Below the pieces are notes generated by a model that saw nothing but the letters and a program-made list of their open reading frames with translations, made no database searches and had not been told where the DNA came from. Below are positions 22,277 through 32,846 of a stretch of 64,000 nt of DNA, piece after piece (position 1 is the stretch's first letter; each line of letters starts with the position of its first letter). The position numbers and the translations under genes were made by a program. Source of the DNA: Entomortierella parvispora (lineage: Eukaryota; Mortierellomycota; Mortierellomycetes; Mortierellales; Mortierellaceae); the NCBI GenBank assembly GCA_963573315.1, contig OY752143.1:2046001-2110000 (forward strand). The letters are read 5' to 3'.

Positions 22277-25200
22277 ATGAGTTCAAGGCTGATCTTACGA
22301 AACTGTTCGCCTTCTGCGTCCCCTCGAGGTACGATCCAACGTCTTTCACGTTTAACTTTGTCTGTGACCCATACCAGTGGATCTAATATGCATTTGATGC
22401 TTTTTACATGAACAATAGCTCGTACAGCTACTCAGCCAAGCAAGCAATATCCTCGGCAATGCAGCTTTCACCATGGGGCAGGAAGTTCAAGGTCGAGTGA
22501 CCTTTGGCATTGTCTGTTCTCTGGATCAGGCAACAGAAGTTCGACCGCGACATATCCTATCTTTGCCAGTAAAACAAATGAATTGCGCACGACAGTTCAT
22601 GGCTACAGGAATCACAGATCATTGACAACTTCGACACTAGCTGGCCTAGATCGATCCCTTTATTCCACACCACATCTCCCTTCATCATCCCATGCCATTT
22701 CTTCAATATCCAGGACACCAACACTATCATCAGCAGTACGGCTATCCCCAATACCTCGTCCTTCAGTCAGGCAGTCATCTACCTCAGCACTGACGCCTCC
22801 CGATCTAAATGCAAAGCCTTCTCAGTGGCAATTCCCTAACCCCTCTGGAAACCGAGCACATTGGGTACCATCGAACGAACGTGGCCACCAGGGACCACTG
22901 CCTCTTCCCATTGCACTCAAATCTTTTAAGCCAGCGCCACATATACCAAAGGCTCCCCAGCATACCTCGGAACCGTCGCGAGTGACCCCCCAACTTGCTT
23001 TTCCGCCACCACCGGCTGTTCTTGGCTCAAGACCATTGTATTACCTCGCGAAGCGCTTCCCAATTTTGGCTGAACAGGAGTTACAAGGAATGGCCAAGAG
23101 AACTGCATTGGACTACTCGAGTTTTATCATCGGTGCCATGTCGACATCCTACCCGTCGGCGACCACGATCAGAGCAGTACTGCGGCAGTTCAGGATGTTC
23201 TTGAAAGAGTCCACTCAAAAGTCAGCAGGAGGCAGCAGCTCAGGGCTCAGATTCAAACAGGATCCAACGATGGAGCTTCCTCGTACCCGGATATGGACAC
23301 AGGCAATCCGTGGTATGATTTGGTTAAAACAATTCCGTCGTGCCCGAGTCGCAATCCACACGATGCAAAAGCTAGGCATCAAACCTACAGGATATGCATG
23401 GCGTGGGATCTGTCGAGGTTGGATCGAGCAAGGGGAGCTGGACCAGGCAGAGGCACTGGCTCTCAAGGTCTTCACAAGACCCGAGATCTCACATGACTAT
23501 CAACTAGACGAACGGCCTTACTACTTCACCGATATGCAAGCTGAACGAAAAGGCAGGAACTCGAGGTCCTCTGTTACGGAAAACATTGGAGAGTCGAGAG
23601 GACGCCCTTTAAATCGATCGCCCATGTCGCCCAATTCCGCGCCATTGTTTCTTGTCATTGAAGCGCTTGCCGAATGCGGAGAAATGGAGCGAGCCAGACA
23701 GTTGTTTGACATGATTCCAGAGCAGGAGTTGACAGATTTACTGACCAGTGACATGGTGGCAGGTTATCTCAGGGTTGGTCAGCAGAACAAGGCTCAAGAA
23801 GTGATCCGCATTATGGCCAGTTGTGGAGTAAAGCCGACGGCGATCGTGTTTAACCCTATTGTTGAACACGCCACCAAACATGTTGGAATGGCGGCCGCAG
23901 AGGAGCTCGTAGAGGATATGGTCAAGCTCGGTCTGTTCCTAAATCTGTATACCTACAAAATTTTGGTGCACGGATATCTTTTGGCTGGCCGTGGCGACAA
24001 AGCTATCGAATGCATCGATCGACTAAACGCCTCAGGTATTGAGCCAGACCGTGCCCTCGGCCGCATTCTACTCCGTGGTCTGTGGAATCAGGGAGAGTCT
24101 CGAAGAGGTGATTACGGACCGTCTACGATCTGCGAAATTAATCGGACCTTGGAGCCTCAAGACAATGTACAGCTACTGGATGAGGATACTGTGAAAGGAC
24201 CTGGCTGGAGCCAGCGCTGCTTAGAATGGATTAGTGCAGGTCAAGTCGAGCCGGCAGAAGAGGCTCTCTACCTGGCCCTGAACCGGCCAGATTCGAAATT
24301 GGACTCGGAGATCGTGGCGGTCATCAAGGCATTTACTGAAAGAGGGGAGATGCGTCGAGCAAGACACTGGTTTGACCAGCTCACGACAAGAATGTCAGAC
24401 GGCGCCGTTAGTCAGTCAAGACTAGAAATGGAGCTCATGGATCACATGGTGTCTGGCTACATTCAAGCGCGTCAACCAAAGGCAGCCGAACAGGTCATTG
24501 GCATGATGTCACAACGGGGCATCCAGCCCACAGTGCACACAATCAATCAAATTTTGCGCTGGTCGATTGTACAGGCCGATATGGAAGCTGCAGAGGCTCT
24601 TGTGAGGAGGATGGGCGATACTGGTATTGAGCCAGATGCCCAAACCTTTGAGATTCTTTGCGAAGGATATGCCGCCAGAGGATTAACCGAGTCTTTCCGA
24701 GCCTGCCTGGCTAGAATGGATGAGTCGAGAGTCGGTGAGACTGACAGAAGTCTCTTCCTGGTAGAACTCGAGCAAGACTTACTTGGCGTGCCTGTCATGC
24801 CTGCCGTGAGCAAGGGAGGTGAAGAGTTACTCCAGCCCTCGGAATCGGCATCCGCGGATTTTGTGAGCTCCAATGCTTTGGCCACGTTGTGCGCCCGATG
24901 GATTGAACATGATCAGCTCTCGAAGGCGGAGGATTTTGTCAATCGGCTGCAAGAAAACGCGTTTGTACCCAAGAGCAAAATCCCTTACAAAGTCCTAATT
25001 CAAGGTTGGATCCAGCAGAGTCAGCGGAATGAACTCTCTCCCTCTCTTCTGAAGACTGCCTCCTCCTCCTCCTTCTCCACAGACTCAAGCCTTGATGCCA
25101 CCAATACCTCTTCCGTGCTCCCTGCGTCAGTATTGGTGCGGAACAGCAAGAGTCTTGACCGGGAACAACAGATGCTGAAAGGCAGCATTGAGAACATGAG

Positions 25201-26104
25201 ACAAGCGCGATCCTGGTTTAATAGGGTTCCGGAGTCAGAGCGGACACTGGACTTGTTTAACGATATGGTCGGAGGATATATGGCCCTGGGACTCGAGCAC
25301 GAATCTGATGGTATTGTTCAGTGGATGGCCGCCAGCAAGATCAGACCGAATGTCCATACGTATAACCACATTCTGGGACACATGATCAAGAAGCTCGACA
25401 TGCCTGCAGCGGAGAGCCTGATCCAGAAGATGCAGCGAGGAAGGATCGAACCGGATGTTACTACCTGGAATGCACTTATTCGGGGTTACGTTATTCGTGG
25501 ACAGCTCAGTCAAGCTCTTGTCTGTTTAGGACGGATGACCGGAAAGGACCTCTCTATCCCTCTCCATGTATCGAAGGCCAAGTCTAGCCGGAAGAAGGAA
25601 GTCATTGCAGCCTATGACAAGGAAGTTTTTGAGGCCGTGGTACAAGATGACGCGGCAGTCGCTCAAGATGACCAAAGCCATCAACGACGGTCATCACGAG
25701 GATCATCAAGACGCGAACTCGAATCGGAGCCTGTGATGGGCCAACTCGAGCCCAATGTCATTACCGAGCAGCTGATCTTGGCCGGGTTTGGTGCGGAGGC
25801 CGAGCCAGCTCAGGGACAAGGCGACTATGGTCGAGCTTTGGAGCTGTACCGGGAGCGGGTCGAACGACAAGATCACCAAGAACGCCAATTGCTTCAGAGA
25901 CTTGGTTCTTTGGTAGGCAAAAGAGATGACGAGGAACAAGATGAAGAAGACTGGATCCTCGATCACTTGGATATGATGCAAGAGATTGGGGAGCCAGGGA
26001 CCGAGCTGGGCATGACCGATTTGGATTGGAAGAACGAACTGAAATGGGAAGAGATGAGGGAGGTCGAGAAGGCACGAGAGAGAGAACTCTCGGGGCGCGG
26101 CTGA
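22277..26104 (+). CDS. Large pentatricopeptide-repeat (PPR) protein, probably mitochondrial
   Basis: I propose two exons: 22277-22328 and 22419-26104 (90-nt intron, phase 1), 1,245 residues. The short first exon encodes MSSRLILRNCSPSASPR, an Arg/Ser-rich start fitting a mitochondrial presequence. Without it the long frame has no good ATG near its beginning. From about residue 270 onward many degenerate 35-residue helical hairpins are visible, for example MERARQLFDMIPEQELTDL, GYLRVGQQNKAQEVIRIM and GYLLAGRGDKAIECIDRL. PPR tracts bind RNA and act in organellar RNA processing, stability or translation. Breaks between repeat blocks are Ser-rich. The C-terminal 150 residues are charged and acidic (DDEEQDEEDW). 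The specific orthologue is not recognised. It follows MPP-beta on the same strand. Confidence 0.82.
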
Positions 26105-26184
26105 AAAAAAAATAGAAAAAAGAAATAGAAGAGAATGAACTCATCATCCCAAAGCCCCTTAGACCATTGTCGCGCCTCATGGAC

Positions 26185-26190
26185 AATAAA
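26185..26190 (+). terminator. Polyadenylation signal of the PPR gene
   Basis: AATAAA hexamer about 80 nt after the PPR stop codon. Confidence 0.45.
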
Positions 26191-26939
26191 AAATTGTACA
26201 GCATGGAACCTTTTTTCTCCCCAGGAATGGCCGCGCCGGGGTGGAGAGACAGCCAGTTGGCTGGATTTCAGACACATTTGAACCCCAGGGCAAGAATGAA
26301 GAAATGCAGGAACCAATCCGTCTCACCACGCGTTTCGGCGAGCAAAACAGCGAAACACAGAGAAGTACATGGAGCCTGTGTCCTGAAGTCCAGAATTGGC
26401 TGTGTGTGCGTGCGTGCGTGCGTGCGTTGTGCGTGTTTGTGTCGTGAAATGCACTGTTACACGACTGGTGGTTGCAGGGCGTTCAGCCCAAAGTATTATT
26501 ATCGGTGTAAGAAGACAAGGCAACCGTTTTTTTTGGGTCGACTGTGGTTCCTTGGCTCGTGTCAGGTTCGAGGCAGGGGATAGAAGGTAAAACAACCAGG
26601 ACAGAGAAAAGGAAAGGGAAGGAAAGGAGAGGAGGGTAGGGTAGGATGCAGGGCAGGAAGTGGAGACGTCAAAAGGGGGACGGGGTGGAAAGAGGACCTT
26701 GCACCCAAAAGGGCAGACAACGCCAAACACTCAAACGCGACAAAAGGGCAAGAATGCAAAAGGAGAGAGAGAGAGCGGAGAGGACAGACTGTCTCTTTGA
26801 CGCTTTCTTTTTTTCCGTCCTTTGTGGCTCTGGGTTAAAATAGTCCTCGCTCCAGGCTCTGCATGTACCTTTTGCCTGGCACCCCTGCGGCCCCTGCTGC
26901 TCTGGGTCGAGGAGTACAATATGTGTATATGAGAAGAGA

Positions 26940-26968
26940 AGACGAGAAGAGAGAAGGAGAGAAAGAGA

Positions 26969-26999
<31 letters not shown>

Positions 27000-27035
27000 G
27001 CAGAGGCAGAGACAGAGAGAGAAAGAGAGAGAGAG
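26940..27035. repeat. GA-rich microsatellite
   Basis: AGAGAG-type repeats, with about 14 perfect GA units around 26970-27000 and imperfect CAGAGA units after. Confidence 0.8.
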
Positions 27036-27187
27036 AACAGGGGGTCTGGCTGAGCAAGGCAAGGTGAGGCAGGTCAGGGCGGGGCAGGGAGGCTTTGTGC
27101 AGATTGTCCGTTGTTGACAGCAGGGTACTGCAGGCAGGGCATGGGGCAGCAAGGTGGCAAGGTACAGTAGCAAGGTGCAGGGAAGGG

Positions 27188-27222
27188 CGGCAAGCAAGCA
27201 AGCAAGCAAGCAGGCAAGCAAG
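27188..27222. repeat. GCAA tetranucleotide repeat
   Basis: About eight units of GCAA with one variant (GCAG). Confidence 0.8.
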
Positions 27223-27299
27223 AGAAGCCCCACTGCACCGCCCTTGCCTTCCTTCTGACGCGGTGTCCAATGCTGCCTGCCTGCACCCGTCCATTTGGT

Positions 27300-27540
27300 C
27301 TTTTTCGTCCTTTTTCTGCTCTGCTCCTCTCTCTTCTTCTTCTTCTTCTTCTTCTCCCCTCTTCCTCTTCCTCTCCCTTCCCTCCCCCTCCCCTCCCCCT
27401 CCTCTCCCCCTCCCGTCATCTGTTCTCTCTTCTCTTCTCCTCATCTCCCTCTCTCCCTCCGACCCCTTTCTCCCCCTCATCCCCATCCCTCTTTTCTTGT
27501 CTTCTCCCCCCTTCTCTCATCCTTACCCTCGCTCGCCTCC
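27300..27540 (+). promoter_or_regulatory. Long pyrimidine tract directly upstream of a start codon
   Basis: Roughly 240 nt of almost uninterrupted C and T on the coding strand, ending at the ATG at 27541. Similar shorter tracts precede other plus-strand starts in the window. It probably spans the core promoter and 5' UTR. Confidence 0.45.
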
Positions 27541-27884
27541 ATGAACATCTTCAAGAAGAAGAAACACGAAGAGCCAATCCAGCCGCCTACCTCGCCAAAC
27601 CGCGCTTCTAACAGAGGCTCTTCCGTCAACGGCAGCGTCACTATCCCTCCAAGGACAAACTCGGGTCCCATCGCCGCCGTCGGTCAGCAACAACAACAGC
27701 AGCAACAACAGCAACAGCAGCAGCAAGTGGGCCAGGGCCAAGGACAAGGTCAGGGCCAGGGCAATCTCAACATGAACATGAGCAACGGAAGCAATAACAG
27801 CAACGTCAGCAACATGAACCTCAGCAGCATCTCTGGCAACAGCCCGAGGAACAATCAGATGGAGCAACAGCTCCTTCATCAGCA

Positions 27885-27921
<37 letters not shown>

Positions 27922-29631
27922 TACTACCAACAGCAATACCAGGGCCAGCAACAGTCATATCAGCAACAGCAGCACCTTCAGCCTCATCCACGGGACACCG
28001 ATTCCGGGTCGCTCAACAATGGAATGCTAGGTCACCAGGGCTTGCAGGCAGGGTCCTACGGGAACGAGTCGCAGCTCACATCTCAACCCATCCAGTTCCC
28101 ATACCAACACCATGATAGCCACAATGGCCACAATCAGGGCAACGGGGGTATGGATGATGGCTACAACAACGGAGGCGTTATGGGTTACTCGATGGATGAT
28201 GACCAGCAGATGCAGCAGCAGCAATACATGCAACAGCAGCAGCAGCAGCAGCAGCAGCAATATATGCAACAGCAACAGCACCAGATGCACAACGACGACA
28301 TGTCAGGCGGTAACAATGGTCAGGATGGCTACCCGAATGACATGAACAACAACGGCAACAACAACTTCCATCCCGGAAGCTACGAAGGCATGAACATTTT
28401 AACCAGCGCTATCCAGAGTATGACTGGCTTGGGTAACGGAAACAATAACCATTCGAACGGACTGGACAACAACAATAACAACAATGGCATGAACGTAAAC
28501 AACAACAACAACAACAGCAACAGCAACAACAACAACGGCAACGGCAATGGCTTCCCTAACTCTGGCAAATTAAGCAACAACGGCTCTGGCGAGCTGATCC
28601 TCCCGGCAGATGTCCGCAAGCTCCAGGACGAGGTAGCCAGCTGGAAAAAGTCGCAAGAGACCTCGCAAACAAAGGTCAACCAATTGCGCCTGACCTTGAC
28701 ACAAAAGTCGCAAGAGAACCGGGATTTGCACCAGTCTCTAGCCCAAGTAACGCAAGACCGATTGATGCTCCAGGAACTGGTCCACAAGCGCGAAAAGGAG
28801 ATGGATGACCTCAGGTCAAAGTATCTGAACGACGTCCGCCAAATTCGCGCCACTGATGATGATCACTCGACGATCGAGCAGCGCGTCCGTATGCTGCAGG
28901 CGGCTATCCTTCAGCTCACGAAATCGTCTTCGGGTGACCGTGCCGTGAACTTGAATCTGGAAGGCGCCCAGATGTTGGTCAAGAAAAAGTACAAGTTTGG
29001 CAACACTCAACCATATATCCTCAACATGTTTTTGGAAAAGTACATCATGGACTCGCTCCTGGAGGAGGTCTTCCACGCAAAGTTCTACGTCGGCTTCCAA
29101 TTGTCACAGGAATACGATGGTATTTATCAATGGATGCTCGATAACAACTTCCAGGAACAGGCTGTTCGCTTCCGCCAGCAGCTATGCTTCCTCTCTGCAA
29201 AGTCCCCTGCTGCACAGTCTTACGCGCTCAAGGCCGCCACCAGGATTGCAGCCTCATTTGAGGAGAAGCTTGAGAAACTCTACAATAACTGGAACGGCCA
29301 TCAGAAGGTGCGTTCAAAGAGAGTAGACCTGACTGTGAGAAATCGACCCAATCCAATCATACCACGCAGGTCCATTAACTATATATTATTTTTTTCTTTT
29401 GTTCAGGTGCTGGATTTGGTGACCAAGGCTATTGAACTGAGTCTTACGATGCGGAGCCAGAACGCAGAGATTGAGGCAAAAGTGATTCCAAGTGAGACAG
29501 AATTCGACCCAGAGACGATGGTACCGGCGCACAAGAGCAAGGATGGTGGACTGGTCAAAGTGTGCGTCATGCCATGCTTTGTGGACACCAACGGCGTGGT
29601 GGTAGGAAAGGCCAAGGTCTTTTGCGGATAA
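27541..29631 (+). CDS. Poly-Gln/Asn coiled-coil protein of unknown function
   Basis: Two exons: 27541-29307 and 29407-29631, phase 0, 663 residues. I do not recognise a named family. The first 340 residues are low complexity: several runs of Gln (CAG/CAA), then Asn-rich blocks, with a GQGQGQGQG segment. From about residue 350 a coiled coil (KLQDEVASWKKSQETSQTK and on) runs about 120 residues. A compact, probably folded C-terminal domain follows (YKFGNTQPYILNMFLEKYI; FCFL-like helices; ending GVVVGKAKVFCG). The basic start MNIFKKKKH could bind acidic lipids or nucleic acid. Removing the 99-nt intron (GTGCGT donor, polypyrimidine then CAG) is preferred, but the intron has no stop and keeps the frame, so a 696-residue form is possible. 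A scaffold role is only a guess. Confidence 0.75.
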
Positions 29632-30008
29632 GGGGTAGAGCTCGTGGACAAGGAAACAGACAAGCACATTCATTCAACAACGCTCTGATCTTGGGGAACC
29701 CTCCGAGGTCGATAATACCACTCTTTTTTTTCAACTAAGGAAACCAAATCAAAAAATATCTTTACTTTGAGCAATTAAAAAAAGTCCCTCATCGCCATAG
29801 CATTGACCATCCAAGGGACCCATGGCCGCAAGGCAGAGAGGGCCAGGGCCAAAGTGCCTAAACGTCCAATCGACGCCACCAAATGTACATCACGTGAGCA
29901 TCAGCCACAGCTGGAGCGCTCTTGCGCTCCTGCTTGGCCATGCAGCAATGCGCAATCTGTCCATCCATCTGTCGATTTTCCCTTTTTCTCAACAAACAAC
30001 ATCCCATC
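29632..30008. other. Intergenic region upstream of the FoP-like gene
   Basis: 377 bp holding the 3' UTR of the polyQ gene and the promoter of the next. A TCACGTGA site lies at 29890. No gene is seen. Confidence 0.5.
29890..29897. promoter_or_regulatory. TCACGTGA palindrome upstream of the FoP-like gene
   Basis: The same octamer as at 19462, here 112 bp before the ATG at 30009. A bHLH (Cbf1/USF-type) site is inferred from the CACGTG core. Confidence 0.45.
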
Positions 30009-30963
30009 ATGGCAGCACAGCATGGACAGGTCCTCTACCTTTCCGGATCCAAGGGTCCTCAGGGCAGCCCAAGCGGATCCCTCAGCAACAGGCAAGACGA
30101 CACAGCATGTGCATTTCCTCCTCACATCTTTGCCTCTGAAAAACATACTATTTAATATTTTTCCCGCCATCTTGTCATGCATAAAGCCCGTTCGTTCATG
30201 CTTCTCGTCAACTCATCAATCTCAACATTTTGCCCATTGTCTCTTTAGATTCCAGAAGCTATCGCAGTCCCGTGGAAGCGGTATCACAGTTCTCAACCAA
30301 CCTTCGATCGACGACCGAGCATCGAGCGGTGGTCGAGGGGGCCACGGGAGCACAAGAGGAGGCGGACTTGTGAGGGGCGGTCTTCATACACCAGGAGGAT
30401 TGGCGCGCGCCATGCAGGAACGTGGAGGAGGCGTCTCTGATGAATTCTTGTTGTCACCTTCTGTTGGTAGTGCTGGTGGACCGACTCGTAGAAAAAAGGG
30501 TGTCCTGACGGGTGCTTCATCTTTTACACCAGTGGGCGCCCGACAGAACAACAACGGACACATTAACAACAATATTAATACCAGAGCCAGTCGACACAAA
30601 TCCATGGTCATTGGATCCAGGCCTGGAAGAGCTGCCGCTGCAGCTTCTGCTCAAGATTCATCCCAACAACGAAAGCTTCAACAACAGCAACCATCGCAAC
30701 GTGGCGGAAAGGTAGCAGGTCGTGGAGGTCGTGGAGGTCGTGGAGGTCTTGCAGGCGCAACACATGGAAAGCAACCAGTGGTGGAGAGCGGGAAAAAGGC
30801 AAAGGGAAAAGGAAAGGCAAAGGCGGTAAAAAAAGTCGATGCGCAAAGTCTGGATTCGGAATTGAGTTCATACATGATGGCCAACTCGAGCACGGCGGCA
30901 AGTCTTTTAGATCAGGATCTGGATACGTACATGGCCGACATGCCCATCGATGGCACTTTCTAG
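30009..30963 (+). CDS. FoP/CHTOP-like RGG protein (mRNA export/chromatin factor)
   Basis: Two exons (30009-30091 and 30249-30963) give 265 residues. The junction uses a GC donor (AACAG/GCAAGA) and a TTTAG acceptor in phase 2, which creates LSNRFQKLSQ. This matches the 'LxxRF' block that opens the Friend-of-PRMT1 family. Gly/Arg-rich segments (GGRGGHGSTRGGG; GRGGRGGRGG) are likely substrates of the arginine methyltransferase Prmt1/Hmt1. The C-terminus carries two copies of the FoP duplication motif, LDSELSSYMM and LDQDLDTYMA. Human CHTOP works with TREX in mRNA export, and a similar nuclear role is inferred here. Low-complexity Gln/Asn stretches lie between. No canonical GT donor in the region gives a comparable join. 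Confidence 0.8.
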
Positions 30964-32091
30964 GGTTGGCATTTCCTCGCCTGATTGGTTTTTTAATTTT
31001 TTTTGTCGACGACCAAGATCCGTTCACACTCTGAAATAGTTGGCTTATTAAGAGCTAGTGCGTCTATATCATATCCATAAAACAAATGAGATCTTTCAAG
31101 TCGACATGCTTGCTGAATGCTTAGTGGTATTCGAAAAGAGGACCTTGTTGGCTCCGCACTTTGTTGTTGTGTCACGTTGTCTAATTTCTTCCTTTGGCCT
31201 CCCTCTTTCACTCCAATCCTGCTTCCTTCCCCCCTCCTTGTCCCTACACCTCCCTTACTAGACTCTTCCTTTAAACCCACCACTTTGTCAGGTGTGGATA
31301 TGACCTGTTCTGTATTGATTACAACAAACAATCACGCTAGGCATCACGCGCAATGGAGCCCAGACAGAAAAGGCATCGTCAAAGTGGGGTCGCACACGAT
31401 GGATGTGTTCAGATCCGGGATCTAGAATGCAGGAGGACTTTCTGACAAGAATCTAGGATGAAGTATATATGGGTGGGGGGCTAAGAGAAGAGGAAAAGAA
31501 AAGTATAGTGGAAATATTCTGAAGCGAAGGGTTTACTCCCCCACTGTCGGAATCCAAGCTTCCTTTCATCCCAGTCTGGGTTGGCGTATCCGTGAACACA
31601 CTCGCACAATTCGCCGCCCTCCCTCAAGGCCACACCAGTGGGAGGAGAGACACTTAACATTGCCGGTTTGACTTGGAGTTGAGCCCAGGTCAATGTTACG
31701 GTAATTGTCAGGTGATCTGCACAGTAATGCTGACCAAGGAAGGGTATCCTCTTACTTGTGGGTCCATGTGCGCCGTGTTCTCTTCACAAATAGTGAATAG
31801 TGTAGCGATCCTCATGATAATTTTAGTTACAAAGCATAACATCAAGGAAGTGTACATGCAAATGCCAGGGGATTCGTCTTCGAGCTACAACCGCGCACTA
31901 TATTACATACCCTATCCAGTGCTGACAGTTGACTTAACGGAACGCGTTCATTTCCCACTCTGTACTATATGTCACACCACGCTATTACGAAGCTATCCAG
32001 CCCCTGTTGAAGTACCTTGGATATTGGGATGGGAGATTGTCCAAGGAAATAGCTGGGGGTTGCTTTTGATTTTCATTTTTTTATTTTGTAT
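30964..32091. other. Convergent intergenic region, nothing identified
   Basis: 1.1 kb between convergent stop codons, longer than two 3' UTRs need. I find no convincing frame, tRNA or repeat family. A CT-rich stretch (31195-31270) is the only compositional feature. Confidence 0.5.
32080..32085 (-). terminator. Candidate polyadenylation signal of the CCDC25-like gene
   Basis: Minus-strand AATAAA only 6 nt after the stop codon, which would give a very short 3' UTR. Other signals may be used. Confidence 0.3.
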
Positions 32092-32846
32092 TTACATGAA
32101 GTCTTCTTCAAAGGCATCGATGTCGCCATCATGGTCCATGTTGCGGTAGTTGGAGGCCCCTTTCATAGCCTCGCTGTCAAAGATAGAAGCATAGGACCGA
32201 TCAGAGGCCTTCTTTTTCAACTCTTGAATCTGATTGTATTCCTCCTGTTGCCGTTCGACCTCTTGTTGCTTTTGTTGACGACGGGCAACCCTTTCATGGT
32301 CGGCCTTTTCCTGGGCCAGATCTGGGAATCGTTCGACTTTGGTCTTATTCAACCGGTTGACAATATCGTTTATCCGTTCGGCAACATAAACTCTCTTGAC
32401 GAGATTGTTCTTTTTAAAACTGACTTGACCGACATCCATGTCTCCAGTCTTTTTGAGGTTGGACCAAGGGGTGTAAATGATGGTGAGGTTGTTCTTCTTG
32501 TTGCCTTCGATCGAATTTGCCTTGACAAGTTGGGCGAGATCATCTAGGAGGGCTGATGGGATGGCGTCCCAGGTTTGATCGGGTCCGAGCCGCAAGTAGA
32601 CGTGAGCGGATGAGAGTTTGTCGACGTGGAACCACACATCCTGTTCAAAGCCGTGCTTGATCAAGTCTTCGTTCTCAAATTTGTCCTTGCCCATGTAAAT
32701 TACGGCCGAAGGGGAGACGACTATTTTTTTTTTTCAAGACAACCCAAAAAGGTTAGCTTTCGGCCCTTTTGTCAAGAGTTGAATGGATGGATAGATGGAT
32801 GGATTAGGTGTCGGTTGTTACCATTGGACGTAAAATAGAGAACCAT
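32092..32846 (-). CDS. CCDC25/Jlp2-like NFACT-R domain protein
   Basis: Two exons (32822-32846 and 32092-32720; 101-nt intron; phase 1) give 217 residues starting [21 protein letters not shown] (split over the junction). The sequence is closely similar in kind to human CCDC25: [44 protein letters not shown]-like LVKANSIEG and [18 protein letters not shown] are landmark blocks of the NFACT-R (DUF814) domain. A C-terminal coiled coil rich in Gln, Glu and Arg follows, then an acidic end ([12 protein letters not shown]). The related domain in Rqc2/NEMF binds ribosomes and tRNA. The role of the stand-alone fungal protein is not settled. The 25-nt first exon encodes only eight residues but is strongly supported by family similarity. 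It is divergent from the chitin synthase gene. Confidence 0.9.

Larger units (their letters stand above)
26105..27540. other. Intergenic region with GT, GA and CT-rich repeats
   Basis: No gene is seen in 1.4 kb. It begins with the PPR 3' UTR (AATAAA at 26185). It then has a GTGC-type repeat (26399-26432), GA-rich microsatellite (26940-27035), a GCAA repeat (27188-27222) and an almost pure pyrimidine tract up to the next start codon. The long minus-strand frames here are products of the simple repeats. Confidence 0.6.

Noticed and set aside
26731-27486. 251-codon minus-strand frame upstream of the polyQ gene
   Set aside because: Composed of GA/CT simple sequence read as Glu/Arg/Gly and Ser/Leu runs.
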